From assembly GCA_905234645.1 (NCBI GenBank), contig CAJOIS010000010.1, forward strand, positions 62,001 through 126,000: a stretch of DNA of 64,000 nucleotides, read 5' to 3'. The stretch comes from an uncultured Bacteroidales bacterium. GTDB lineage: Bacteria; Bacteroidota; Bacteroidia; Bacteroidales; F082. Shown piece after piece: positions 1 to 8,442 of the stretch; the first letter of the stretch is position 1, and every line of letters starts with the position of its first letter. The notes under the pieces are model-generated. The model had not been told where the DNA came from, ran no database searches, and worked only from the letters and a program-made list of their open reading frames with translations. The position numbers and the translations under genes are program-made.

Positions 1-1105
1 AGGCTTCTTCTTCGCGGATGACCTTGCTTACCAACTCTTGCTGTGACTTCATTTCGGGGAAGTTGTGTTCCATCTGTTGCACCAGGATGGGCAACAGCTT
101 GTAGACAAACGGCTCCTCAAAGCCGAGGAAGGTGAAACCATAGCGCACGGCACGACGCAACACGCGGCGGATGACGTAGCCGGCGCCGTTGTTGGAGGGC
201 AGCTGTCCGTCGGCGATGGCGAAGCTCACGGCACGCAGGTGGTCGGCGACGACACGCATGGCGACATCAGTCTTCTTGGCCTTGCCGTATTCTATGCCCG
301 ACATCTTGGCGATTTCTTGGATGATGGGTTGGAAGACATCGGTATCGTAGTTGGAGGTCTTGCCTTGCAGCACGCGGACGAGGCGCTCGAAGCCCATGCC
401 CGTGTCGACGTGCTTGGCGGGGAGTTCCACCAGATGACCATCGGCCATGCGGTTGTATTGCATGAACACGAGGTTCCAAATCTCAATCACCTGCGGGTCG
501 TCCATGTTGACGAGGTCGCGGCCAGGGATTTGCTTACGGGCAGCATCATCGCGCAGGTCGATGTGGATCTCGGAGCAGGGACCGCAGGGACCCGTCTCGC
601 CCATCTCCCAGAAGTTGTCCTTCTTGTTGCCGTAGATGATGCGGTCCTCGCTGACATGCTCTTTCCAGTAGCCGTAGGCTTCCATATCGGCAGGCTGCCC
701 GTCCTTCTCGTCGCCGCCAAAGACGGTGACATAGAGTCTGTCCTTGTCGATGTGAACCACCTCAGTGAGGTATTCCCAAGCGTAGGCGATGGCTTCTTTC
801 TTGAAGTAGTCGCCAAACGACCAGTTGCCCAGCATCTCGAACATAGTGTGGTGGTAGGTGTCGTGGCCGACTTCCTCCAAGTCGTTGTGCTTGCCGGAAA
901 CGCGGAGACATTTCTGTGTGTCGGCGGCGCGGTTCCACTTGGCGGGCTGGTTGCCCAGGAAGATGTCCTTGAACTGGTTCATGCCGGCATTGGTGAACAT
1001 CAGGGTGGGATCGTTTTTTACCACGATAGGAGAAGAGGGCACGATGGTATGTTGCTTGGAACGGAAGAAGTCCAAGAAACTATTTCTAATTTCGTAAGCG
1101 TTCAT
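1..1105 (-). CDS. alaS: Alanyl-tRNA synthetase (partial, N-terminal part)
   Basis: Charges tRNA-Ala with alanine in the cytoplasm. The reading frame begins at the ATG complementary to 1103-1105 ([14 protein letters not shown]) and stays open to the window edge, giving about 368 residues, so the C-terminal editing and C-Ala domains lie outside the window. Class II catalytic-core features typical of AlaRS are visible, including the conserved [14 protein letters not shown] stretch near residue 40, the [13 protein letters not shown] segment and GMGFERL. The gene is transcribed away from the M23 peptidase gene, and a TAnnTTTG box lies 50 nt upstream of the start. Identification is by recognition of these conserved motifs; the long plus-strand open frame over the same bases is an antisense shadow. 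Confidence 0.97.
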   Translation of the reverse strand, partial: MNAYEIRNSFLDFFRSKQHTIVPSSPIVVKNDPTLMFTNAGMNQFKDIFLGNQPAKWNRAADTQKCLRVSGKHNDLEEVGHDTYHHTMFEMLGNWSFGDYFKKEAIAYAWEYLTEVVHIDKDRLYVTVFGGDEKDGQPADMEAYGYWKEHVSEDRIIYGNKKDNFWEMGETGPCGPCSEIHIDLRDDAARKQIPGRDLVNMDDPQVIEIWNLVFMQYNRMADGHLVELPAKHVDTGMGFERLVRVLQGKTSNYDTDVFQPIIQEIAKMSGIEYGKAKKTDVAMRVVADHLRAVSFAIADGQLPSNNGAGYVIRRVLRRAVRYGFTFLGFEEPFVYKLLPILVQQMEHNFPEMKSQQELVSKVIREEEA

Positions 1106-1155
1106 TTTCAAAAGGTTATATATTGTTATCTTAAAAATTGCTTCAGAAAATCGTG

Positions 1156-1163
1156 CAAAGTTA
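1156..1163 (-). promoter_or_regulatory. -7 box of alaS
   Basis: TAACTTTG on the minus strand matches the Bacteroidetes -7 consensus TAnnTTTG and lies 50 nt before the alaS start. A -33 element is not obvious. Confidence 0.6.
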
Positions 1164-1174
1164 CGTTAAATTTC

Positions 1175-1182
1175 TATTTTTG
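1175..1182 (+). promoter_or_regulatory. -7 box of the M23 peptidase gene
   Basis: TATTTTTG matches TAnnTTTG and lies 51 nt before the ATG at 1234. It is back to back with the alaS box, so the two genes share a divergent promoter region. Confidence 0.6.
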
Positions 1183-1233
1183 CGCAATCAAAATGGATTC
1201 TTAGAATTTTTTTTGACTTGTTTTTAAGTTAAA

Positions 1234-2208
1234 ATGGCAAAACAAAAACGCTACATATTCAATCAGCTGACTCAAAACTTTGAGGTGCTTGAGACTTCAA
1301 AGGCGAAGAAAGTATTACGTTTCTTCTTGGTTTTGCTGGCCGTGTTGGGCATCGCCTTTTTGTTTGCCGTGTTGCTGTTCACCTTCTTCAAGTCGCCGAA
1401 AGAGAAAAGCCAGGCTCGTGAGTTGGAATACATGAAGCTGCAATACGAGATTTTGAACGACCGCCTCGATGACATGGAGGCATTGCTGACCGATATGGAG
1501 CAGCGCGACAACGACCTCTATCGTGTCATGTTTGAGGCCGACCCCATTCCGCGCTTGGTGCGGCGTTCCAGCTTTTCGGATGTCGACCGTTATGCCGGAC
1601 TTTACGGCTACATCAACTCGAATCAGGTAGTGAGTGCCGCCCGTAAGCTCGATGTCATTGCAAGTCAACTGTATCACCAGTCGGTGTCGTACGACACCTT
1701 GTTCGCCTTGGCGCGCAACAAGTCGGATATGCTGGCCCACATTCCAGCCATCTTCCCCTTGAAGGAGATGGATATCAAATACATTTCTTCGTACTTCGGC
1801 TATCGCCCCGACCCCATCTATAAGATTGAGAAGTTCCACAGCGGTATCGATTTTTCGGCGCAAATGGGCACTGAGGCGTATGCTACGGGTGACGGTGTCG
1901 TGTTGGATGTGGAGAATAACGAATGGGGCTATGGCAATATGGTCACCATCGACCATGGTTATGGCTACAAGACCCGTTATGCTCACCTGCAGAAAGCGGC
2001 GGTGCGCAAGGGTCAGAAGGTGAAACGCGGACAACGTATAGGATTCATCGGCAAGACGGGCAAGACCACTGGCGTCCACCTGCATTATGAAGTGCTGAAG
2101 AATGACGTGCAGATAGATCCTATCAACTTCTTCTACAACGACCTGACGGCGGACGAGTACGAGCAGATCTTGAAACAATCGACCTTACCCACGCAAACAA
2201 TGGACTAA
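1234..2208 (+). CDS. M23 family (LytM-type) metallopeptidase, membrane anchored
   Basis: Predicted peptidoglycan endopeptidase or LytM-type regulator facing the periplasm. The 324-residue protein has a short cytoplasmic N-terminus, one membrane segment at about residues 29-52, a coiled-coil stretch (about 58-95) and a C-terminal LytM domain (about 195-298). The zinc ligands expected for an active M23 enzyme are present: H202 and D206 in FHSGIDFSA, and H282/H284 in GVHLHYEV. The merR-like gene starts 2 nt after the stop, so the two are probably co-transcribed. Divergence from alaS is a common arrangement in Bacteroidales. Intact catalytic residues argue for hydrolysis rather than a degenerate activator, but the cleaved bond cannot be read from sequence. 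Confidence 0.9.
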   Translation: MAKQKRYIFNQLTQNFEVLETSKAKKVLRFFLVLLAVLGIAFLFAVLLFTFFKSPKEKSQARELEYMKLQYEILNDRLDDMEALLTDMEQRDNDLYRVMFEADPIPRLVRRSSFSDVDRYAGLYGYINSNQVVSAARKLDVIASQLYHQSVSYDTLFALARNKSDMLAHIPAIFPLKEMDIKYISSYFGYRPDPIYKIEKFHSGIDFSAQMGTEAYATGDGVVLDVENNEWGYGNMVTIDHGYGYKTRYAHLQKAAVRKGQKVKRGQRIGFIGKTGKTTGVHLHYEVLKNDVQIDPINFFYNDLTADEYEQILKQSTLPTQTMD

Positions 2209-2210
2209 CT

Positions 2211-2564
2211 ATGGAAGAGAATAAGACCCAAGGGAAATACTACTACAGCATCGGTGAAGTTGCCGCGATGTTCAACGTGAACACTTCGATGATCCGTTAT
2301 TGGGAAAAGGAATTCGATGTGCTGCGTCCGCGCAAGAACAAGAAAGGCAACCGTCTCTTCACCGAACGCGACGTGCGTTATGTTCATGTCATTTACCAGC
2401 TACTCAAGGTGAAAGGCTACACCTTGGCCGGTGCCAAGCAAGCCCTAAAGGAACGTTTCAGCGACTACGAGGAACGCATCATCATGCTTGAGACTCTTGA
2501 CAAGACACGCAATTTTCTTCTGGATTTGGATAAGGCTTTGGCGGAAAAGCAGAAAAAGGCTTGA
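2211..2564 (+). CDS. MerR family transcriptional regulator
   Basis: Small DNA-binding protein of 117 residues. Residues 11-50 form a MerR winged helix-turn-helix (YYSIGEVAAMFNVNTSMIRYW), with a second recognition part reading GNRLFTERDV, followed by helices and a charged C-terminal tail (about 84-113) likely to dimerise. There is no cysteine-bearing metal-binding loop and no ligand domain, so this is the short stand-alone type. It begins 2 nt after the M23 peptidase stop, which implies co-transcription and possibly translational coupling. Target genes are unknown. Its stop codon abuts the end of convergent rluD. Confidence 0.88.
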   Translation: MEENKTQGKYYYSIGEVAAMFNVNTSMIRYWEKEFDVLRPRKNKKGNRLFTERDVRYVHVIYQLLKVKGYTLAGAKQALKERFSDYEERIIMLETLDKTRNFLLDLDKALAEKQKKA

Positions 2565-3686
2565 TTATTCTTCCAACAGATTTCTTGCTTTCAGATAGAC
2601 CCTCCATTTTTCGAGCACCTGCATCATGTCGTCGGGTAGCTCGGAGGTGAACATCATTTGCTTGCCCGTGGTGGGATGCACGAATCCCAGCTCTTTGGCG
2701 TGCAGGGCATGGCGCGGCATGATCTTGAAGCAGTTGTCGATGAACTGCTTGTATTTCGAGAATGTGGTGCCTTTCAGGATGACATCGCCGCCATACATGG
2801 CATCATTAAATAGAGGATGGCCAATGTATTGCGAGTGAGCACGAATCTGGTGGGTGCGACCTGTCTCCAAGCGATATTCGTTGAGCGTCACATAGCCAAA
2901 ACGTTCCAACACTTTCCAATGCGTGATGGCGTCCTTGCCGTATTCTCCGTTGGGATAGACGGTCATCTTGCGGCGGTCGTTGGCGCTACGGCCGATGTTG
3001 CCTACAATGGTGCCTTCGTCTTCGTCAAAGTCGCCCCAAACCAAGGCATAGTAACGGCGATGTATGCTGTGCTCGAAGAACTGATGCGCCAACACAGCTT
3101 GCGCAGCCTCGTTTTTGGCCACAATCATCAGGCCGGTGGTGTCCTTGTCAATGCGGTGGACAAGGTAACCGAAGCGGTTTTCTATGTTTTGGTGGGTCTG
3201 TTCGAAATAATAGGCCAAGCCATGCAGCAAGGTGCCGTCGAAGTTGCCGTGGCCGGGATGCACCACCAAGCCCGCCTGCTTGTTGATGACGATGACGTCA
3301 TCGTCTTCGTAGACGATGTTCAGCGGGATAGGCTCGGGCGTGATGTCGGTCTCACGTGGCGGATAGGTGAACACAATGGAAATCACGTCGTTGGGTTTCA
3401 CCTTATAGTTCTGCTTGACGACTTTGTCGTTGACAAGAATATTGCCCGCCTTGGCGGCGTTCTGCACACGGTTGCGAGAGATATTGGAGAGATGGTTGGT
3501 CAGATAGGTGTCGATACGCTCAGGTTGCTGGCCTGGGTCGACAGACATGCGTATGTGTTCGTAGAGCTCGCTGCCTTCTTCAATATCAGAAAGCATGTCA
3601 TCCCCGCGTAGGGCATTGCCTGGCATGGGATCTATGCTTTCTGAAGCCAGTTCGTTGTCCAGGATTTCATTGAGGTCGTCGTTCAT
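2565..3686 (-). CDS. rluD: RluA/RluD family ribosomal pseudouridine synthase
   Basis: Isomerises uridines to pseudouridine in large-subunit rRNA. The 373-residue protein has an acidic N-terminal extension of about 45 residues, an S4 RNA-binding domain (about 55-110) and the RluA catalytic domain. The catalytic aspartate is D180 in LVHRIDKDTTGLM, and the family motif GRTHQIRAH is present further on. Its ATG overlaps the stop of the upstream T9SS cargo gene by 4 nt (ATGA), which suggests translational coupling in an operon PASTA - cargo - rluD. Exact rRNA targets (RluD-like positions in 23S) are inferred from family only. Confidence 0.92.
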   Translation of the reverse strand: MNDDLNEILDNELASESIDPMPGNALRGDDMLSDIEEGSELYEHIRMSVDPGQQPERIDTYLTNHLSNISRNRVQNAAKAGNILVNDKVVKQNYKVKPNDVISIVFTYPPRETDITPEPIPLNIVYEDDDVIVINKQAGLVVHPGHGNFDGTLLHGLAYYFEQTHQNIENRFGYLVHRIDKDTTGLMIVAKNEAAQAVLAHQFFEHSIHRRYYALVWGDFDEDEGTIVGNIGRSANDRRKMTVYPNGEYGKDAITHWKVLERFGYVTLNEYRLETGRTHQIRAHSQYIGHPLFNDAMYGGDVILKGTTFSKYKQFIDNCFKIMPRHALHAKELGFVHPTTGKQMMFTSELPDDMMQVLEKWRVYLKARNLLEE

Positions 3687-5803
3687 TTCTCGATGATGAA
3701 TTTTTGGCTGATGACATGGCCTTCAGCGGTGATGATGTGAATGAAATACATGCCGTTGTTCAGATTGCCGACGTTGATCTCTTGCTGATACTCGCCTTGG
3801 AATACCTGTCGTCCTGTGAGGTCGTAAATGCTCAGCTGGCCGTTCTCAAAATTGCCTTCGAGATGAAGGATGTCGCTGGCAGGATTGGGGTACAGTGCAA
3901 AGGTCACTGAGCCTGTCGAAGGGCCGTTCTCTTCCGTGCCCAAATAATAGGATGGTCCGATAACGGGACGGATCATCAAAGAGCCGTGTTTGCTGCTGGG
4001 TTGCCACGAGCCGTTGGTGTTGACAAAGTTGTACCCCATATTGTCGATGGAGGTATCGAGACCAATGTTGATGAGGCTGTTGCTGCTTTGCTCGATGCCA
4101 ACATAAAATGTATTGGCGGTAGTGATGGTCTTGTTGAATTTGTAGTATGTGAATCTGTAAGGCTGCTCTTGCCATTGCGTATGTTGGTTCTGCAAACGGT
4201 AGATCTCCTCTCCGGGCTTGCCGTTTTCGTCTTTCCATACCACGATGTCGAAATACTTATCGTTGGCGTCGTTCAGGGTGTGGTTGAATAGTAGCTGAAC
4301 ACCTTGGATGGTGTCGTAGTCGGCGATGTCGAACCTGACAGCGAACTTGCCTCCTGCGTTGCTCACACCATAGCCCAATTCGGGGATGCCGTCGTCATAA
4401 GCGTAGTAGTTATACATGCCCATGCGGTAAACCATGGAATCGATCAAAGGCGGGTTAGCGGTGGAGTCGTAGAGATAATGGCTGATCTGGTAGGAAACCG
4501 AGTCGTACCACATGTTCAAGGCAAACAACTCGCCGACATAGGGACAGGCAGGCGACTCGCCATATTCGGGGCATTGCAGGTAACCATCGGTTCTGTATGG
4601 TTGAATGGTGACAGGCTCCAACGTGCGGGTGTAATGCTGTCCGCCTCCGATTTGCTGCACCGAATAATAATAGTTGGCTTCGTGTTCTACACCGTCAAGG
4701 TTGGCGATATCGAGACTCAAATTCTCACGTATGGATGAATTAGGATTGACGCGGTATTGGCGATAGGGGATGGATTGGTAACGGTTGAAGAACGAGGGGT
4801 GTTGTCCCGAGAAAGTCAGCATGGGATAGTCGATGTCGTAGGCTGAGCGGTTGATGTTCAGGTAGACGAAGTCGATGTTCCAGTTGTCCTCGTTACTGCG
4901 GTTGCTGGGCAGCGATGCGTTGACGATGCTGGCATAGTTATAGAAGCGGAAATAGAAGTTGTCCTTGAAGAACTTCAAGTCGCGGATGGGAATCATCACC
5001 TGCTTGAAGTACTGGCCACCATTTTCCGCCAAGAAGGTCGCAAGCGTCTGTCCTGGTACGCTCCAGATGTGGTACCATGTGGTGTCGGCCACCGTGGTGA
5101 AGACCGAGTCGCAAGGGATGGCTATCTGGCCTTGGGCGATATGAGTCAGCGTGTCGGTGTTGATCACATAAAGGCCTGGGAGGCAGCCGTCAAAAGCCCA
5201 GATGGTGTCGCCGGGAAACAGTGTGTCAACCTGCATTTGTTCAAAGATTTCGGCGATGCTATAGTTTTGGTAGTTCAGATAAAGGAACTCTTGACGTTCT
5301 GTGGTGATACCAAATTGCAGCACGAGCGAATCCTGTGCCTCGGGGGCATTGCCATTACCTTGAGGTTGGTAATAAAAACTCAGGTACACCGAGTCGGCAG
5401 GGGTGATGGCACGCGGCTCAGGCTCCATGATGGAGTCGAGGCGGATGCGTGCCGATGTCAGGTATTCCGCGACAAAGGCATTGCTGATGGCGTAGTCATA
5501 CACACGACCGTTGGCGTCCAGCACGTCGAAAGTGGCAGCGTTGCGGTTAGTGGGACAAATCGGGAAGCCGTCGTTCACCAGCACGTTGTTGTCGGTCCAT
5601 TTCGTCGCGTCAGGGTAGAGGGTGCTCTGGCTGAAGTCGTCGAAGAAGGGGAGGAACCGTGCTTCCCCTACGCTACGCTGGGCAGGCGCCTGCTCCGTCG
5701 AGGTCCTAAAATTGGTGAGTATTTCTTGTGCTGCGGCTCGGCCAGCGATAATCCCGAGGGCCAAAACCAAGGCGAATGCCTTAAAATTCATCTTCATATT
5801 CAA
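3683..5803 (-). CDS. Secreted protein with T9SS type A sorting domain
   Basis: A 706-residue exported protein with no recognised enzymatic domain. It has an N-terminal signal peptide ending near AGRAAAQ (about residue 25), a long beta-rich, Tyr/Asn/Asp-rich body, and a C-terminal T9SS type A sorting domain starting near FALYPNPASD with the usual YDLTGRQV and GMYFIHI blocks. It should cross the outer membrane through the Por machinery. Two alternative ATGs follow at codons 3 and 5. The start overlaps the PASTA gene by up to 23 nt and the stop overlaps rluD by 4 nt, so it is embedded in that operon. Its linker before the sorting domain contains an in-frame copy of a dispersed DNA repeat (3902-3925). 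Confidence 0.85.
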   Translation of the reverse strand: MNMKMNFKAFALVLALGIIAGRAAAQEILTNFRTSTEQAPAQRSVGEARFLPFFDDFSQSTLYPDATKWTDNNVLVNDGFPICPTNRNAATFDVLDANGRVYDYAISNAFVAEYLTSARIRLDSIMEPEPRAITPADSVYLSFYYQPQGNGNAPEAQDSLVLQFGITTERQEFLYLNYQNYSIAEIFEQMQVDTLFPGDTIWAFDGCLPGLYVINTDTLTHIAQGQIAIPCDSVFTTVADTTWYHIWSVPGQTLATFLAENGGQYFKQVMIPIRDLKFFKDNFYFRFYNYASIVNASLPSNRSNEDNWNIDFVYLNINRSAYDIDYPMLTFSGQHPSFFNRYQSIPYRQYRVNPNSSIRENLSLDIANLDGVEHEANYYYSVQQIGGGQHYTRTLEPVTIQPYRTDGYLQCPEYGESPACPYVGELFALNMWYDSVSYQISHYLYDSTANPPLIDSMVYRMGMYNYYAYDDGIPELGYGVSNAGGKFAVRFDIADYDTIQGVQLLFNHTLNDANDKYFDIVVWKDENGKPGEEIYRLQNQHTQWQEQPYRFTYYKFNKTITTANTFYVGIEQSSNSLINIGLDTSIDNMGYNFVNTNGSWQPSSKHGSLMIRPVIGPSYYLGTEENGPSTGSVTFALYPNPASDILHLEGNFENGQLSIYDLTGRQVFQGEYQQEINVGNLNNGMYFIHIITAEGHVISQKFIIEK
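3902..3925 (-). repeat. Dispersed CTTCGACAGGCTCAG repeat inside a coding region
   Basis: On the minus strand this 24-nt stretch contains CCCTTCGACAGGCTCAG followed by TGACC. The same sequence family occurs between genes at 27431-27468, 49441-49461 and 63000-63042. Here it is read in frame and encodes GPSTGSVT, just before the YPNP start of the T9SS sorting domain. Confidence 0.75.
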
Positions 5804-6677
5804 AGTCGGTGGTTTCTATGGATTCAGTGATGGTGTCGGTAATCGTGTCAATGATGAGTTGCGGAAGATTGGTGAGCGAGTCCTCGTGAAGCAACTCATC
5901 CATCTCCTTCTTGAAGTCCAGCGTTCTGCTGGAATGATACCAAACGTCAATGGCGGTTCCTGCCAAGACAGAGCCGGAACTGGGGCCGGGACTCATGCGT
6001 CTGACGCACATGTATTGGATGCTGTCGTTGTCTTCGAAGACTTCCTCACCGAGATTCAAGCCCAATAGGTTGAGCAGGCGTTTCGTCTCTGAGGCGGGCT
6101 TGCCGATCAGGTTGGGCACTTTGGCTCTCATACGATCCTGTCCAAAGCCTACCTTCAGCACAATTTTGCTACCTTTCACAAGCTCAGTGCCTTCTTGGAT
6201 GGGCTGGCCTTCGTAGTATTGGTCGATGACATTGTTTCTATAGGAATAGGTCTGATAATCGAGGCGCTCTACATCCAATCCACTTGATTCAAGGCGTCCA
6301 AGGGCCTCGCGCAAAGAAAGGTTCTTCAAGTTGGGCATGATGGTCTTCTCTGGCGTCACGGCCACGATGATGGCATACACGTTTCTTCCTTTCTTGATCT
6401 TTGAGCCCGGCAAGGGGTCCTGCTGGTAGATGCTGCCAGGTTGTTGGCCCTTCGGATACACGCTGTCGATAAGGATGAAGTGGAAGTCCTTCGAGTAATC
6501 GTGCTTCACTTGATTGTAGTCTTGGCCAACAAAATCAGGCATGGTGTAGACTTTGTCGTGACGGGTGTATTTGTCTAGCAACCTGAAGGTTATCCATAAC
6601 AAAATACCGCATAGTACCAGTATGATGAGCAGGTTGAGATAAAATTTCTTTTCCTTGAGAAAGTGTAGGCGTCCCAT
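5781..6677 (-). CDS. PASTA domain-containing membrane protein
   Basis: Predicted cell-envelope protein of 298 residues with one membrane segment (about 13-33) and three PASTA repeats facing the periplasm (about 43-108, 112-177 and 185-248), followed by an acidic tail. PASTA modules bind peptidoglycan stem peptides or help localise division and wall enzymes. There is no kinase or transpeptidase domain attached. It is divergent from ddl (D-Ala-D-Ala ligase), 72 nt away, and upstream of a T9SS cargo gene and rluD, with overlapping ends. The ddl / PASTA / rluD neighbourhood is common in Bacteroidota, and the wall link is supported by that context. Confidence 0.87.
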   Translation of the reverse strand: MGRLHFLKEKKFYLNLLIILVLCGILLWITFRLLDKYTRHDKVYTMPDFVGQDYNQVKHDYSKDFHFILIDSVYPKGQQPGSIYQQDPLPGSKIKKGRNVYAIIVAVTPEKTIMPNLKNLSLREALGRLESSGLDVERLDYQTYSYRNNVIDQYYEGQPIQEGTELVKGSKIVLKVGFGQDRMRAKVPNLIGKPASETKRLLNLLGLNLGEEVFEDNDSIQYMCVRRMSPGPSSGSVLAGTAIDVWYHSSRTLDFKKEMDELLHEDSLTNLPQLIIDTITDTITESIETTDFEYEDEF

Positions 6678-6749
6678 ATTTTCGTATTTTAGCCGTGAAT
6701 TTACAACTCGATTTGGAGTGTTTTTATTGTTACGCTATTACAAAAAAAT

Positions 6750-7721
6750 ATGAAGAATGTAGCAATTATTTGTGGCGGAGATTCAGGAGAGTTTGAAATC
6801 TCCGTCAAAAGTGCTCAGGTGGTGAAGCAAAACCTGAATCCTGAACTGTATAATTCAAAGATTATTGTTGTATCGAAGAAAGGCTGGTATGGACTCTTGA
6901 AAGATGGTACACGGGTGGATGTCGACAAGAATGATTTTTCCATTTCGGTTGGTGGACACAGGACGAAATTCGACGTGGCTTTCAATGCAGTGCATGGCGA
7001 GCCGGGTGAGAATGGTCCCCTTTCGGGTTATCTGGAGTTGCTTGGCATACCTTGCACCTCCTCGCCCTTGACCACTTGCGCCCTCACGTTCCACAAGGAC
7101 TTTTGCAAGCGCCTGGTGGCTTCCTATGGTGTCAAGGTGGCACCTTCGATTCTGATTAACGAAGGTGAGAAATACGATGCCGATGCCATCATCAAGGAAC
7201 TTGGGCTGCCTATGTTTGTGAAGCCGACTTGCAACGGCTCCAGCGTGGGCGTGACCAAGGTGAAGACCGCGGAAGATCTTGCCCCTGCCATATATACGGC
7301 GAGGGCGGCCGGCAGACAGATCATGTGTGAGAAGTTCGTCGACGGCCGTGAGTTCGGCTGCGGCGCGATGAACTACAAAGGCAAGATGATGGTCTTCCCC
7401 TTGACAGAGATATGCAGCAAGAACGAATTTTTCGACTATGAGGCTAAATATACCGCCGGCAAATGTGACGAGGTGACACCCGCCCAGGTGGATGAAGCTA
7501 CTGAAATCGAAATCAAGGGTACGACAGCCATGCTATATGAGAAACTGGAATGCAAGGGCTTCGTCAGAATGGACTATATCGTTAGCGACGAAGGTGTGTT
7601 CTTCATCGAGGCCAACATCGTCCCGGGTATGTCGGAAGCCAGCATCATTCCCGCGCAGGCGAAATGCTTCGGCTTGTCGTTGGAAAGGCTGTTTGAAATG
7701 GCGATTGAAAATGTATTATAA
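6750..7721 (+). CDS. ddl: D-alanine--D-alanine ligase
   Basis: ATP-grasp ligase that joins two D-alanines for the peptidoglycan stem. The 323-residue length is normal. Visible family features are the N-terminal GGDSGEFEISVKSA motif, HGEPGENGPLSGYLELLGI, the ATP-grasp strand MFVKPTCNGSSVGVTKV and the metal-binding C-terminal FIEANIVPGMSEASI. The last motif differs slightly from the usual E-N-T-x-P-G form but keeps the acidic, Asn and Pro-Gly residues. No clear TAnnTTTG box is visible in the 72-nt divergent region shared with the PASTA gene. The stop codon runs straight into a palindromic repeat that extends to the frr stop. Confidence 0.95.
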   Translation: MKNVAIICGGDSGEFEISVKSAQVVKQNLNPELYNSKIIVVSKKGWYGLLKDGTRVDVDKNDFSISVGGHRTKFDVAFNAVHGEPGENGPLSGYLELLGIPCTSSPLTTCALTFHKDFCKRLVASYGVKVAPSILINEGEKYDADAIIKELGLPMFVKPTCNGSSVGVTKVKTAEDLAPAIYTARAAGRQIMCEKFVDGREFGCGAMNYKGKMMVFPLTEICSKNEFFDYEAKYTAGKCDEVTPAQVDEATEIEIKGTTAMLYEKLECKGFVRMDYIVSDEGVFFIEANIVPGMSEASIIPAQAKCFGLSLERLFEMAIENVL

Positions 7722-7809
7722 TGCAGAATTATGAATGCAGAATGCGGAATGTCGCGATGCGCTGCAATGCTTCGCTTCATTCCGCATTCCTAATTCCGCA
7801 TTCCGCATT
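7720..7809. repeat. Imperfect palindrome, ATTCCGCATT family, copy 1
   Basis: Left arm 7720-7750 and right arm 7779-7809 are imperfect inverted repeats built from tandem degenerate units such as AATGCGG and AATGCAG. The element starts within the ddl stop codon and ends within the frr stop codon, so it fills the whole convergent gap. A second copy lies at 60061-60153. Confidence 0.85.
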
Positions 7810-8371
7810 ACACGGTCAGAATGTCCTTAGACTTTAGTTCGGTGAGGTCGTCAATCTTCTTGATATATTTGTCGGTGAGTTTCTGAATTTCTTCCTGAAG
7901 GAGTTTCGACTCGTCTTCCGAAATTACATCTTTTTCCAACTTCTTGGCATCGTCGTTGGCGTTGCGGCGGATGCCACGGATGCCGACCTTGGCTTCCTCG
8001 GCGGCGTTCTTCGTGCGCTTCACCAACTCTTTACGACGTTCCTCGGTGAGGGCGGGCACTGCGATACGCAGGATCTCGCCGTTATTGATGGGGTTGAAGC
8101 CCAAGTTGGCGTTCAAGATGGCCTTGGCGATGTTGCCGAGAGCACTCTTGTCGAAGGGTTGCACCACGATCATGCGGGCGTCTGTGCAACCGATGTTGGC
8201 GGTCTGCTCGATGGGCACCGTCGTGCCGTAGTATTCAACCATAACGCCGTTCAGCATGGCTGGACTGGCCTTGCCTGCCCTGATGCCCTGGAACTCATGC
8301 TCCAAATGCTTGATGGTATTATCCATGCTCTCAGTGGCTTCGTCTAATACAAATTGGGAATCGTCTGTCAT
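7808..8371 (-). CDS. frr: Ribosome recycling factor
   Basis: Splits post-termination ribosomes together with EF-G. The product is 187 residues (MTDDSQFVLDEATESM), matching the usual length of about 185. Conserved segments seen are GIRAGKASPAML, VQPFDKSALGNIAKAI, RRKELVKRTKNAAEEAKVGIR and the C-terminal helical DKYIKKIDDL. An upstream in-frame ATG at 8449 would add 26 residues, but a -7 promoter box at 8390-8397 lies inside that extension, so the start at 8371 is preferred. The stop codon is part of a palindromic repeat shared with the end of ddl. Confidence 0.95.
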   Translation of the reverse strand: MTDDSQFVLDEATESMDNTIKHLEHEFQGIRAGKASPAMLNGVMVEYYGTTVPIEQTANIGCTDARMIVVQPFDKSALGNIAKAILNANLGFNPINNGEILRIAVPALTEERRKELVKRTKNAAEEAKVGIRGIRRNANDDAKKLEKDVISEDESKLLQEEIQKLTDKYIKKIDDLTELKSKDILTV

Positions 8372-8389
8372 AATTATTAAATTTGAAGG

Positions 8390-8397
8390 CAAAAATA
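8390..8397 (-). promoter_or_regulatory. -7 box of frr
   Basis: TATTTTTG on the minus strand fits TAnnTTTG, 18 nt before the frr ATG. It decides the start at 8371 rather than 8449. Confidence 0.65.
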
Positions 8398-8442
8398 GGC
8401 TTTTTTTCGTTTCGGAAGCTGTTTTCGCTATTTTTTTGTCCT

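Noticed and set aside
65-1204. Long plus-strand open frame of 379 codons over alaS
   Set aside because: Antisense of alaS; protein composition is not natural and the minus-strand frame gives a clear AlaRS.
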